DNA of 64,000 nucleotides, from the NCBI GenBank assembly GCA_963726315.1, contig CAVSBZ010000005.1, positions 372,001-436,000 on the forward strand, written 5' to 3'. This stretch comes from FEB-25 sp963726315. GTDB lineage: Bacteria; Chloroflexota; Anaerolineae; Anaerolineales; UBA4823. The translations under genes were made by a program, and so were the position numbers. Of this stretch, positions 55,661-63,787 are shown piece after piece; the stretch's first letter is position 1; the number at the start of each line of letters is the position of its first letter. A model generated the notes under the pieces. The model searched no databases. It saw only the letters and a list, made by a program, of their open reading frames with translations, and had not been told where the DNA came from.

Positions 55661-56104
55661 GGATAGCGGGTCATTACTACTTAAATTCTCCTTACCCGGT
55701 CCATCCTGAACCGGGTTTTTTATTCCTCAACTATTTATCTATCACAGCTAATATCCTATCAATGACCTGTTCTTGGACATTTGAGCTGCTCCAGCTGGAA
55801 ATTGGATTGAGCTCGACTGGGATGAATTCGAAGACGGTTGCTTACCTCTTTCCGCTATAGAAAAGCCAGCCAGAATATCGGAAAATTGAAGCAGCAGATC
55901 ATAATTAGGGAGTATTTTTCGTTGGTTTGCTGGAAGTTATCACAACCCATATCGCTTAGAAACTGCTAACCTGATTGGGTAATGCATCAGATATAATTTT
56001 GTTGGATGGAAAACACCGGCAGGGACCCCTTATAATAAGAGTTAAATTACTGTGCAGCTTAATCTTCAGGCAGTAATGATGGAAATCATGGGATATCTCA
56101 CTTG
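55661..56104. other. intergenic region with the nuo operon terminator
   Basis: Holds the terminator at 55694-55724. Beyond it a 30-residue open stretch without a start codon (near 55790-55895) has no recognised match. A TATAAT-like box at about 56030 may belong to the phosphatase gene. Nothing else was seen. Confidence 0.4.
55694..55724 (+). terminator. rho-independent terminator of the nuo operon
   Basis: Stem ACCCGGT (55694-55700) and ACCGGGT (55710-55716) with a 9-base loop, followed by TTTTTTATT. It lies about 35 bases after the nuoN stop. Confidence 0.85.
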
Positions 56105-58156
56105 ATGAACGATATTATATATAATCTGGCGAAAAAAATACGGCCTGATCTGAAGGATTATAGTGGTCAACAACGCATGAGTGCCACTGCGGATGTGTTG
56201 ACCCTGGTTTATACTCTGCCACTGGCTGTTATTGGTGTCATCTGGTTGATCGGGGTTTCAGATTGGGGATCCATCCGCAATCAATGGATGATCTACCTCA
56301 TCATGGGATTGATCCTTTACATTTTTAACCGACTACGTTTCTTTTTTATCACCGAGATCCGCACGGGGGGATACGCCAACTCAGACGGTGCCTTGGATGG
56401 GATAGCAGTGTGGGCAGCCATTCTTGTCCTGGGTCCAACTGCGTTGTGGCTAAAGGTTATATGGGACGTCCTGATATACACCACCTCTATCAATAAGGAA
56501 CGAACCCCCCAATCTTATTGGAACCGGAGCCGGATGTTTTGTGCTGACCTGTCTTCCGATTTACTGGCGACGTTGATTGCCCTGGCAGTTTACGCCAGGG
56601 TTGGCGGGGAAATCCCAATCCATGATATCTCACTGGCTTCGATCATTCCGGCATTCCTGGCGATTATAGTCCAATTCGTTGGGACGATCCTGGTTTATTC
56701 CGGTTATATTACCTACGTAGTTTGGTCGCTTAGAAATGTGCTGCATACTCCCATTCGACCAGCCATTTCTTTCTTCACTATGGCACTCGCATTACCTGCC
56801 CTGGCGAACCCCTTTGGGATCGTGGCAGCAGGCATTTATGTAACAACTGGAAAATGGGAATTTATCTATATCATGCTAGGCTTGATCCTGGTGGCTTATC
56901 TTGCCAGAAGATTGAGTCAGGCTGCTGAATACTCGCGCCAGCAGTCCAGCCAGATTGAGCAACTGGAAAAGTTGGGTCGGGCTATCCTCGATTCGCCTCC
57001 CGATGGCTCGAATTTACCGGTATTATTGAAGAGTCACGTTTCGTCCATGTTTGCCGCCCAGATTATCTTCATTTGGACCGAAACCAGGGGTGTGCTCATC
57101 CAGGAGCCCGCAAAGACCGTGATCAATCGCGAGCGCCTCTGGGAGTGGCTGCGTGAGAAAAACGAAGCGTATTATTTCATGCCGGGTAAAAGGTTGCCAT
57201 GGGACACTTCGATCTCACTTGCCGGTCCGGTGATTATTTGTCCAGTTAAAGATGTAGAGAGTAATCAGCCGATTGGTGAAGTCTTTATTGAGCTGCAGAC
57301 TTTAAATATTCCTTGGGACGCGCGCACGTTACGCAGGCAGCTTCCAGCTGTGCAGTCATTAGCCGCGCAGGTTGCATCTGCAATTCACCAATCCATCATC
57401 TATTCAAGGTCGCTGGCAATGGAAAAAACACTCCAGGAGCTATCTCTGGCTCGTTCTATCCAGGCTAGCTTCCTGCCTGAATCCATCCCCCAGATTCCAG
57501 GATGGCAGATTACAGCCACGCTCGAGCCTGCTCGTCAAATTTCCGGAGATTTTTATGACTTTATCAATCTACCAGACGGGAAATTAGGATTTTTGATCGC
57601 AGATGTTGCCGATAAGGGGTTAGGATCAGCACTATATATGGCATTGAGTAATACATTAATCCGTACCTTTGCCAATGAGTATTATGATGACCCGGCAAAG
57701 GTGTTAAAAACTGCCAACCAACAAATCTTACGCAATGCACGGGCGAATCTATTTGTCACTGTTTTTTTCGCCGTGTTAGATCCGGCGACGGGGTTAGTAA
57801 GATATGCCAATGCCGGGCATAACCCGCCCTTCTTGTTGGGGAGAAAAGGGATCAAGACCTTGAACAATACTGGGATGCCCTTAGGAATTGATGAAGAAAA
57901 TGATTGGACTCAGGATGAGGTGGTTATCTCCCCCGGTGAGATATTACTGCTATATACTGATGGGGTGACCGATGCTCAAAACAGTGCCGGAGAATTTATC
58001 GACAGAAAGATAATCTTGATCACCGCCCAAAAAAATATTGGTAAGACTGTAATTGACCTCCAACAAGGTATCCTGGATAAAGTTCATAATTTTGTTGGCG
58101 ATGCGCCTCGTTTTGATGATTTAACTTTAGTCATTTTGGGTAGGCAGGATGAGTAA
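56105..58156 (+). CDS. membrane-anchored SpoIIE-type PP2C phosphatase
   Basis: 683 residues from the ATG at 56105 (a TTG at 56102 is adjacent). The N-terminal ~275 residues contain about seven transmembrane helices (a MASE-like sensor). A coiled linker and a degenerate GAF-like region (about 300-430) lead to a SpoIIE/RsbU-type phosphatase domain (about 455-683) with ISGDFYDFINL, IADVADKGLGSALY, NAGHNPPFLLG and LYTDGVTDAQN metal motifs. It most likely dephosphorylates the STAS protein encoded 500 bases downstream on the other strand. A shared terminator separates them. Confidence 0.88.
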   Translation: MNDIIYNLAKKIRPDLKDYSGQQRMSATADVLTLVYTLPLAVIGVIWLIGVSDWGSIRNQWMIYLIMGLILYIFNRLRFFFITEIRTGGYANSDGALDGIAVWAAILVLGPTALWLKVIWDVLIYTTSINKERTPQSYWNRSRMFCADLSSDLLATLIALAVYARVGGEIPIHDISLASIIPAFLAIIVQFVGTILVYSGYITYVVWSLRNVLHTPIRPAISFFTMALALPALANPFGIVAAGIYVTTGKWEFIYIMLGLILVAYLARRLSQAAEYSRQQSSQIEQLEKLGRAILDSPPDGSNLPVLLKSHVSSMFAAQIIFIWTETRGVLIQEPAKTVINRERLWEWLREKNEAYYFMPGKRLPWDTSISLAGPVIICPVKDVESNQPIGEVFIELQTLNIPWDARTLRRQLPAVQSLAAQVASAIHQSIIYSRSLAMEKTLQELSLARSIQASFLPESIPQIPGWQITATLEPARQISGDFYDFINLPDGKLGFLIADVADKGLGSALYMALSNTLIRTFANEYYDDPAKVLKTANQQILRNARANLFVTVFFAVLDPATGLVRYANAGHNPPFLLGRKGIKTLNNTGMPLGIDEENDWTQDEVVISPGEILLLYTDGVTDAQNSAGEFIDRKIILITAQKNIGKTVIDLQQGILDKVHNFVGDAPRFDDLTLVILGRQDE

Positions 58157-58159
58157 AAG

Positions 58160-58184
58160 AACTGCCGGTTTTTGCCCGGCAGTT
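58160..58184. terminator. bidirectional terminator between phosphatase and RsbW-like gene
   Basis: Stem AACTGCCGG (58160-58168) and CCGGCAGTT (58176-58184), 7-base loop. T-rich flanks follow on both strands (TATTGTT on plus, TCTTTT on minus). Confidence 0.75.
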
Positions 58185-58202
58185 TATTGTTATGCTTTCG
58201 CT

Positions 58203-58616
58203 CTAAGGTTTATGATGTTTGACCATAGTAAGGGTATTACCCCTCTCGGGGCTGGATACGTAATTCACTTCATCCATCATTTTTTTCATGATAAAAATCC
58301 CCAGACCGCGCGGCTTGATATCATCTAAAGAAACATTGATCTCCGGTTCCGGTACTGTGGAGGGGTCAAAGGGATCGGCATCATCATACATCACCACCTT
58401 CAACCCATCTTCCAGGATTTCACAGGTGACATCAATCCGGCTGGGACATTCCATCCCATACCCATGTTCGATAATATTTGTCGCCGCCTCATCCACTGCC
58501 AGCTGGACAGCATAAACTTCGGCATCATTTAACCCCGCCTTATGTGCGCAACCTGTGATGTAATCGCTAATCTTTTCCAGGTTATGCAAACTGCAAGAAA
58601 ACCGTTTCGTCGGCAT
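58203..58616 (-). CDS. RsbW-like anti-sigma-type serine kinase/ATPase
   Basis: 137 residues with the GHKL ATPase signature: N-box QLAVDEAATNIIEHGYG (about 41-57), the G1 box DDADPFDP and the G2 box PRGLGIFIMKKMMDEV (about 99-114). The family binds and inhibits a partner (a sigma factor or another effector) and phosphorylates STAS antagonists. It is 8 bases from the STAS gene, the upstream gene of the same operon. The sigma target cannot be read here. Confidence 0.88.
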   Translation of the reverse strand: MPTKRFSCSLHNLEKISDYITGCAHKAGLNDAEVYAVQLAVDEAATNIIEHGYGMECPSRIDVTCEILEDGLKVVMYDDADPFDPSTVPEPEINVSLDDIKPRGLGIFIMKKMMDEVNYVSSPERGNTLTMVKHHKP

Positions 58617-58624
58617 TATTTCCG

Positions 58625-58954
58625 TTAAAAACTGCCTACTGCTGAAGTTACATCTTCGAAAATACAGAAATAGGAACCCATTCCAACCAGGTTAAGCGAT
58701 TCTCTGATCCCTTTATCGACTTTCACCAAAACCAGCTCACCATTTGGTTTACATGTCTTTTGGGTATCGATCAAGACCCACCAGCCCGCACTGGCAACAA
58801 AATTAACCTCAGTCATGTCAAAAACAATGTTATACATATTCTTCGCTGTTAATGCTTTAAGCGCCTGGGCAAGTTCCTGAGCATTGGAACCATCTATCCG
58901 GCCACTGGTTTTGACTACCGTGCAGCGCTTAAGTTCAGTTGTCTGAATATCCAT
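58625..58954 (-). CDS. STAS-domain anti-sigma factor antagonist (RsbV/SpoIIAA-like)
   Basis: 109 residues from the ATG at 58954, 6 bases after AGGAGG. One STAS domain: VVKTSGRIDGSNAQELAQAL, NIVFDMTEVNFVASAGWWVLID. The Ser in ASAG occupies the position that is phosphorylated by RsbW-type kinases. Dephosphorylation by a SpoIIE phosphatase would let it bind the kinase and free its partner. Its operon partner is the RsbW-like gene. Confidence 0.88.
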   Translation of the reverse strand: MDIQTTELKRCTVVKTSGRIDGSNAQELAQALKALTAKNMYNIVFDMTEVNFVASAGWWVLIDTQKTCKPNGELVLVKVDKGIRESLNLVGMGSYFCIFEDVTSAVGSF

Positions 58955-59449
58955 ATGTTCCTCCTGGGACGAGTACAATGATTTAACTTTTGCAGTATTT
59001 CAGAAATTGTCCATAAATTACTGGGCAAAGCCTGTTAATTTTACCAGATTGCAAAGATCCTGTTACTTCTGATGAATTACCAGTAATAATATCCTGCCTG
59101 AAATGTGACCCAGTCCTAATCCGGTTTTAAATACCCAGTAAATACCCTGGCATCGAATATTAGCAATCACGATGGACTTGTGGAGTGGTTAAGGCTAAAA
59201 TTCACCATTGTTGTTATTTATAGCTTTCCCACAGCAACCTAACAACCATATCTGGAGCTCGAGCAACCTGACCAGCACATGGGTGAAGCTTCCCTATGAG
59301 AAAAAAATCCACATGGATGCTTCCATTCATGTGGATATGAAAATCTCGGAGAATATCGATCGTGGTGATTTAGTTACTTATTACCCTCTTCAACGCAGGT
59401 ATTTTCGTCCTGCGGTGATAAATTCACTCGCACGATACTCAGTCCACAC
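58955..59449. other. intergenic region with the GerW-operon terminator
   Basis: About 500 bases. It contains the minus-strand terminator at 59301-59336. An 81-codon plus-strand frame (59208-59453) overlaps this terminator and has no ribosome site, so I do not call it a gene. The promoter of the STAS/RsbW pair should lie near 58980-59050. Confidence 0.45.
59301..59336 (-). terminator. rho-independent terminator after the GerW-type operon
   Basis: Perfect 9-bp stem ATCCACATG (59307-59315) and CATGTGGAT (59328-59336). On the minus strand it is followed by a T7 run (complement of 59301-59307). It lies about 110 bases after the last gene of the operon. Confidence 0.8.
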
Positions 59450-59887
59450 TTAGCCTTCAATTGTCGGCAGAGAATGATGCCTTCTGCTCATGCGGAACAT
59501 CATTCCAACCATAAAGCCAAGCGCGGTTAGACCAGCCAGGGCAACTTTGGTGATGTCTACTACTGGCTCCACCCTGATGCCCTCCGGTGAGGCGATAACC
59601 ACTGCCACAGGGCGTGAGAGAATGCGCCCGCCGCCTCCACCTCCGCTGCCTTTCCCCATTGATGGGCTTTCGGGATGTTCTTCAGCGCTGCTCGCTCCGC
59701 CGCTGCCCACGCCAAAACCCAAGGCGCACAGAACTTCTGCGGTCGGTATGATCATCGTGTCCTCGTGTAGAATAGGCTCGCCGTACACAACTCGCACATC
59801 GGCTGCAGCCAGGAATTCTTCCATGGTATCTTGATACACATCCAGGCCGGGTTCTCCTGGTAGGGTTGTGCTCAGTTCGTCTGTCAT
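59450..59887 (-). CDS. GerW/YtfJ-family protein
   Basis: 145 residues from the ATG at 59887, 8 bases after AAGGAG. It matches the spore-protein YtfJ (GerW) family: VVYGEPILHEDTMIIPTAEV, then a Gly-rich GFGVGSGG and GSGGGGGGR, then PVAVVIASPEGIRVEPV, and a C-terminal hydrophobic segment (about 112-135). Members outside spore formers occur in many phyla and their function is unknown. It is the third gene of an apparent operon with two small unknown proteins. Confidence 0.82.
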   Translation of the reverse strand: MTDELSTTLPGEPGLDVYQDTMEEFLAAADVRVVYGEPILHEDTMIIPTAEVLCALGFGVGSGGASSAEEHPESPSMGKGSGGGGGGRILSRPVAVVIASPEGIRVEPVVDITKVALAGLTALGFMVGMMFRMSRRHHSLPTIEG

Positions 59888-59917
59888 AATAATCACTCCT
59901 TTAAATTCGCGCTCAGG

Positions 59918-60190
59918 TTATTTATTGTGGTTCATCATTCCGATCATTATCGCCCCCAGAACTGCTCCAGCTAACATGCCCCAGATGATATTACGGGTGA
60001 CATCTCGAACGGGTAGAATGCTTTCTTCACCATCCACGCTCCTGACGATTACTGCCCTGGGACGATTCCAGATCAACCCGCCATGGCGTCCATTCAGTTT
60101 GACTGTAAAGACATTCGTCTGGGGTGTGATCTCAAAGTCACCCGCTTGTATGGTCTCACCGGTGCGAACTTCCCTTTCGATTTCGAGCAT
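59918..60190 (-). CDS. small protein with C-terminal membrane helix, unknown function
   Basis: 90 residues; ATG at 60190 with AGGAGG, whose bases overlap the stop of the preceding gene. Residues 10-60 are beta-rich (GETIQAGDFEITPQTNVFTV, then GLIWNRPRAVIV); residues 68-86 form a Gly-rich transmembrane helix, and the tail is short and basic. It is the second gene of the GerW-type operon and could be a membrane partner of the GerW-like protein. No family is recognised. Confidence 0.55.
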   Translation of the reverse strand: MLEIEREVRTGETIQAGDFEITPQTNVFTVKLNGRHGGLIWNRPRAVIVRSVDGEESILPVRDVTRNIIWGMLAGAVLGAIMIGMMNHNK

Positions 60191-60198
60191 AGCGCCTC

Positions 60199-60579
60199 CT
60201 ATGGCTGGGGCTTATCCGCCGGTGGAGGTGGGTTTTTCCGGGATGCTTTTTGCAGCTCTTCATTGACTCGACGGAGGGTATCCACCACCTCTGTATGTAC
60301 TTTCGAGCCTACTTCGCCACTTCGCCATCGCTCTTGCAGATCTTTCACATCATCGGTGATGGTTTTACCGGTAGGTGTGTTCGAGAAATCCTTGGCTGCC
60401 TGGCTAAGAGAAGCTCCTAGGCTTGCCATCCCCTCTTCAATATCCTGCTGCAGTTTCCTGCGTTCCTCGCTCGACCAGGCAGTCTGCAGCGCGTCGCGCA
60501 GATTTTTACCCAGCTCATTCAGCTGGTCGCTGATCGTTTCACCTGTAGATTTTTTATCATCGGGATTACTTTCACTCAT
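60199..60579 (-). CDS. soluble helical protein, unknown function
   Basis: 126 residues. Highly charged, helical, amphipathic (LNELGKNLRDALQTAWSSEE, QQDIEEGMASLGASLSQAAK) with a Pro-rich tail. It has no membrane segment and no catalytic motif. It is the first gene of the three-gene operon, start ATG at 60579 with AGGAGG 6 bases upstream, and a TATAAT box about 30 bases before that. It may be a membrane-associated chaperone or scaffold, which is a guess. Confidence 0.5.
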   Translation of the reverse strand: MSESNPDDKKSTGETISDQLNELGKNLRDALQTAWSSEERRKLQQDIEEGMASLGASLSQAAKDFSNTPTGKTITDDVKDLQERWRSGEVGSKVHTEVVDTLRRVNEELQKASRKNPPPPADKPQP

Positions 60580-60652
60580 AATATCCTCCTTGCATCTTGA
60601 CTACACTTATTATACGTCGTATGTGATGAAAAGTAGCTTATTAGAAGATTAA

Positions 60653-60682
60653 GGGCACGCTGGAGGTTTACACCGCGTGCCC
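60653..60682 (-). terminator. rho-independent terminator after tyrS
   Basis: Perfect 8-bp stem GGGCACGC (60653-60660) and GCGTGCCC (60675-60682) with a 14-base loop. On the minus strand it is followed by TTAATCTTCT. It lies 20 bases after the tyrS stop. Confidence 0.7.
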
Positions 60683-60702
60683 TGTATTTTAGTATAGATT
60701 TT

Positions 60703-61932
60703 CTACATGATTACTTTCAAATAGAACCGTTTTCCAGCTTGCAGCACCCCGGCGTGTGGAAAAACCTGATTAGGGTTTTTAAGTGTTTCTCCATCCAGGC
60801 GGACACCATTTTGTTCGATCAGCCGTCGCCCTTCACTCTTGCTTTTTACCAGGTTTGCCCCTATTAAAACATCTAACACAGTCTGGCCAGCTGCCAGGGG
60901 ATAGGAGGGCATATCTTCAGGGTAGCTATTTTTTTGAAATACCCTGATAAAGTTATTTTCAGCCCTTTGTGCAGCCTCTTCATCGTAGAAAATCTCAGTC
61001 ACCTCCCGAGCCATTTTCATCTTGGCATCACGTGGATGTACGATACCTGAGACGACATCTTTTTCAAGCACGTCAATCTCTGCTGGTGTCCAACGGGTGA
61101 CCAGACGGTAATATAACGGCATAGCTTTGTCAGGAACGCTCATCAGCTTGCCGTACATATCATCAGGACTGGTGTCGATGGGGATGTAATTACCAGCAGA
61201 TTTGCTCATCTTTTGTTCACCATCTGTCCCAGGAAGGAGCCCCATGATGATGGCGATATTGGGTTTTTCACCCAGGGAGGTCATGATTTTTCGGGCAGCT
61301 GTAACGATATTGAATAACTGGTCGGTCCCACCCACCTGTACATCCGTATGCATGGAGTAGGCGTCAAATCCCTGCATGATGGAATAGAAGAATTCATGCA
61401 CGTAGATGGGCGTGTTCTTCTCCCAGCGTAACTTAAAATTCTCGCGGGTAATGAATTGCTGGACGGTAAAGTTTGATGCCAGCCTGATCAGTTGCTCGAA
61501 GCTGAGCCCGGATAACCACTCGGCATTGTATCGGATGACGGTTTTTTCACGGTCCAAAACGCGAAATGCCTGCTCTGCATACGTCCGAGCATTCATCTCT
61601 ACCTGTTCAGGCGAGAGGATCGGGCGAAGCTTGTCCTTATCAGATGGGTCACCGATCAAGGAGGTGTAGTTGCCAATCAGGAAAGTCACCTGGTGACCTA
61701 ACTCCTGGAATTGAGCTAATTTACGCATCGTAATCGTATGTCCCAGGGTCAGGTCTGGTTTGGTAGGGTCGTATCCGCAGTATACCCTCAGAGGCCGATT
61801 TTCCTGTGCTGCTTCGATTAAACGTTGTCGTAGCTCATTTTTCATCGCTTGTTTAAGCTCTTCATCACCATATTCGGTGCCTCGCATGAGGTACTCCACT
61901 TGTTCGTCGATGCTCATCTTAATTGTGTTCAT
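60703..61932 (-). CDS. tyrS: tyrosyl-tRNA synthetase
   Basis: 409 residues. The HIGH-like motif is in CGYDPTKPDLTLGHTITMRK (about 48-67), and KMSKS is intact in GEQKMSKSAGNYIPI. A C-terminal S4 RNA-binding domain follows (GANLVKSKSEGRRLIEQNG). It charges tRNA-Tyr with tyrosine in the cytosol. The ATG at 61932 is preceded by AAGGAGG. A strong hairpin with a T-run lies in the leader about 65 bases upstream of the start and may attenuate transcription. Confidence 0.95.
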   Translation of the reverse strand: MNTIKMSIDEQVEYLMRGTEYGDEELKQAMKNELRQRLIEAAQENRPLRVYCGYDPTKPDLTLGHTITMRKLAQFQELGHQVTFLIGNYTSLIGDPSDKDKLRPILSPEQVEMNARTYAEQAFRVLDREKTVIRYNAEWLSGLSFEQLIRLASNFTVQQFITRENFKLRWEKNTPIYVHEFFYSIMQGFDAYSMHTDVQVGGTDQLFNIVTAARKIMTSLGEKPNIAIIMGLLPGTDGEQKMSKSAGNYIPIDTSPDDMYGKLMSVPDKAMPLYYRLVTRWTPAEIDVLEKDVVSGIVHPRDAKMKMAREVTEIFYDEEAAQRAENNFIRVFQKNSYPEDMPSYPLAAGQTVLDVLIGANLVKSKSEGRRLIEQNGVRLDGETLKNPNQVFPHAGVLQAGKRFYLKVIM

Positions 61933-61992
61933 TCTCGCCTCCTTGTTTTGATTCCCGCCAGCTTATGCTCTCCACGTTCCGCCGATGATACG

Positions 61993-62021
61993 AAAAACGC
62001 GCCCTCTGCTGGAGGGCGCGT
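61993..62021 (-). promoter_or_regulatory. attenuator-like terminator hairpin in the tyrS leader
   Basis: Perfect 10-bp stem ACGCGCCCTC (61997-62006) and GAGGGCGCGT (62012-62021), 5-base loop; on the minus strand a TTTTT follows. A promoter-like TTGCGA-N16-TATACA lies about 40 bases upstream, so transcription of tyrS must read through this hairpin. A T-box is not evident: the leader is too short and lacks the GGTGG antiterminator box. Confidence 0.5.
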
Positions 62022-62122
62022 CAGACACTCCACAGAAGGGGATCATTCACTTGTATAATAAGCGTAACCGTACTCGCAATTTTTCATGCGCCGATTATAC
62101 CATTATTAAAAGCGGAGAAAAA

Positions 62123-62599
62123 ATGGATACCAAAATTGAGGATATGGTCGCTAAAATGGAGCGTTCACGGGGTCATCTGAATGCCACCCTGGATAAGGTA
62201 GCATCCCAGGCAGAAATATACCCCACCTGGAAAGTGAAACAAGTGCTGGACCACATTACAGGGTGGGATGAGCTGGTATATTCTTCTTTTGCGGCGTATA
62301 AAAATGGAGATGTCCCTGCACTAATGGTGGAGGATGGGATTGATCCTTTTAATGCCAGCTCAGTCGCCAGGCGCAAGGATCTAACGCTGGAACAATCACG
62401 GCTGGAGTACGATGCAGCCCGCCAGCGTGTCATCCAACAACTGCGCCAGCTGCCAGCAGCGATGCTCACCCAAAAATACCCTGCACCGTGGGGAGGACTA
62501 TGCACCATTTCCAGCATAGTCAGGATCTTCGTCTCACACGAGCAGGAACACGCTCAACACATTGAAGACGTTCTATCGAATTCATCCAGCGGAAAGTGA
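62123..62599 (+). CDS. DinB/ClbS-like four-helix-bundle protein
   Basis: 158 residues from the ATG at 62123, 6 bases after GGAG; a longer reading from 61985 crosses the hairpin and lacks a ribosome site. Helical DinB-like fold: VLDHITGWDELVYS with the first His, and SHEQEHAQHIEDVL with the second and third His that would bind a metal. Family members act as metal-dependent thiol transferases or in stress responses; the substrate is unknown. It is followed by a second DinB-type gene after 71 bases. Confidence 0.7.
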   Translation: MDTKIEDMVAKMERSRGHLNATLDKVASQAEIYPTWKVKQVLDHITGWDELVYSSFAAYKNGDVPALMVEDGIDPFNASSVARRKDLTLEQSRLEYDAARQRVIQQLRQLPAAMLTQKYPAPWGGLCTISSIVRIFVSHEQEHAQHIEDVLSNSSSGK

Positions 62600-62670
62600 G
62601 ATTGCTCATTAAATTTACTGGATAAGAAAGGTGTTCCTGATATTAATCAGAATTCACGGAGTAAAAAACA

Positions 62671-63201
62671 ATGGATGAAATCTGGAAAGAAGTGCTGCGA
62701 AGCCAGTTTGGAGCGACGATCGATATGTTTGGTAATGCGATGCGTGCCTGCCCTAATGAGCTGTGGACGGTGCACATGTGGAAGGATCCTGCCGCGCCGC
62801 TTGAGTTTTCGGACTTCTGGTATATCACCTACCACACCTTGTTCTTTCTGGATTTATACCTGTCCGGTGAGGTTGAAGGGTTTGCTCCTCCTGAGCCATA
62901 CAACCTTGATGAGCTGGACCCGCGTGGGTTGCTTCCCGAGCGAGTGTTTTCCAGGGAAGAATTGCTGACCTATCTGGAACACTGCCGCCAAAAGTGCCGT
63001 GAAACGATTGAGCGTTTGACAGATGAAAAAGCTCACCAGGTATATAAATTCCCCTGGGCAAAGGATGGTGTAAATTTTGCTGAGTTGTTAGTGGATAATA
63101 TGCGACACGTCCAGGAGCATGGTGCACAGCTCAATATGTTCCTGGGCCAACATGCGGGTATATCAACCCATTGGGTGGCGCGCACCAGGCAGCCCAACTA
63201 G
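62671..63201 (+). CDS. DinB-family metal-binding protein
   Basis: 176 residues, start ATG at 62671 with a GGAG spaced about 9 bases. Family features: ITYHTLFFLDLYLSG with the first His, and NMRHVQEHGAQLNMFLGQ near 148-165 with the two following His. It is probably cytosolic and metal-dependent. It may be co-transcribed with the DinB-like gene upstream; the two are distant paralogs. Confidence 0.75.
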   Translation: MDEIWKEVLRSQFGATIDMFGNAMRACPNELWTVHMWKDPAAPLEFSDFWYITYHTLFFLDLYLSGEVEGFAPPEPYNLDELDPRGLLPERVFSREELLTYLEHCRQKCRETIERLTDEKAHQVYKFPWAKDGVNFAELLVDNMRHVQEHGAQLNMFLGQHAGISTHWVARTRQPN

Positions 63202-63275
63202 ATTAGTTTACATCTCACCCCCTCCCATGCCAGTAAAGAATGAGTGTGCTATAATTCCGGGCATTGGAGGCAGAA

Positions 63276-63779
63276 ATGCAGGCCCCAGTACTTGTACTAA
63301 ATGCGAATTTCGAGCCGATCAACGTCTGCAATACACGCCGAGCCATAACCCTGGTGATCGATGGCAAGGCCAGTTTGATCCTGAATGGGCGCGGTGAAAT
63401 AAAGACCGTACGGCAGACTTTCCCACGCCCCTCCGTCATTCGCCTGGAAAAAATGATCCACCGACCACGCCCGCGCGTCAAGCTCACCAAGCGTGAGGTC
63501 TTAAGGCGGGATAACTATACCTGCCAATATTGTGGTGAGCATGTATCTTACCTAACCGTGGACCATGTCATCCCGCGCCACCTGGGCGGGGAGCATGTGT
63601 GGACCAACCTGGTTGCAGCCTGCCCGCATTGCAATCACCGCAAGGGTGGGCGGACGATTGAACAGGCTCAAATGCACCTGCTGCACATCCCGACCATCCC
63701 ACCGGCCTCAGCTTCTTATCTTTTTGCCCGACATTTGCACGAAAACCAGGAATGGCTACCGTTTGTAACCGGCTGGTAG
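63276..63779 (+). CDS. HNH endonuclease domain protein
   Basis: 167 residues from the ATG at 63276, 6 bases after GGAGG; the TTG at 63264 overlaps the ribosome site. An N-terminal strand-rich part (VLVLNANFEPINVC) precedes the HNH domain (about 80-145): CQYCG zinc knuckle, LTVDHVIPRHLGG catalytic His, TNLVAACPHCNHRKGG with Asn and a second CxxC. These single-domain proteins of bacteria nick or cut DNA; their role is mostly unknown. A TATAAT box lies about 15 bases before the ribosome site. Confidence 0.9.
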   Translation: MQAPVLVLNANFEPINVCNTRRAITLVIDGKASLILNGRGEIKTVRQTFPRPSVIRLEKMIHRPRPRVKLTKREVLRRDNYTCQYCGEHVSYLTVDHVIPRHLGGEHVWTNLVAACPHCNHRKGGRTIEQAQMHLLHIPTIPPASASYLFARHLHENQEWLPFVTGW

Positions 63780-63787
63780 CGAGTTGA

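Noticed and set aside
55790..55895. Acidic 30-residue open stretch after the nuo terminator
   Set aside because: Protein-like composition but no start codon or ribosome site, and too short to place in a family.
59208..59453. 81-codon plus-strand frame
   Set aside because: No ribosome site, overlaps a terminator hairpin and the end of the GerW-like gene, and shows no domain.
61933..62121. T-box riboswitch ahead of tyrS
   Set aside because: The promoter-like pair leaves only about 50 bases before the terminator hairpin, and the conserved GGTGG antiterminator box was not found.
62123..62123. Longer start for the first DinB-like gene at 61985
   Set aside because: It would read through the tyrS leader hairpin and has no ribosome site; the ATG at 62123 has GGAG 6 bases ahead.
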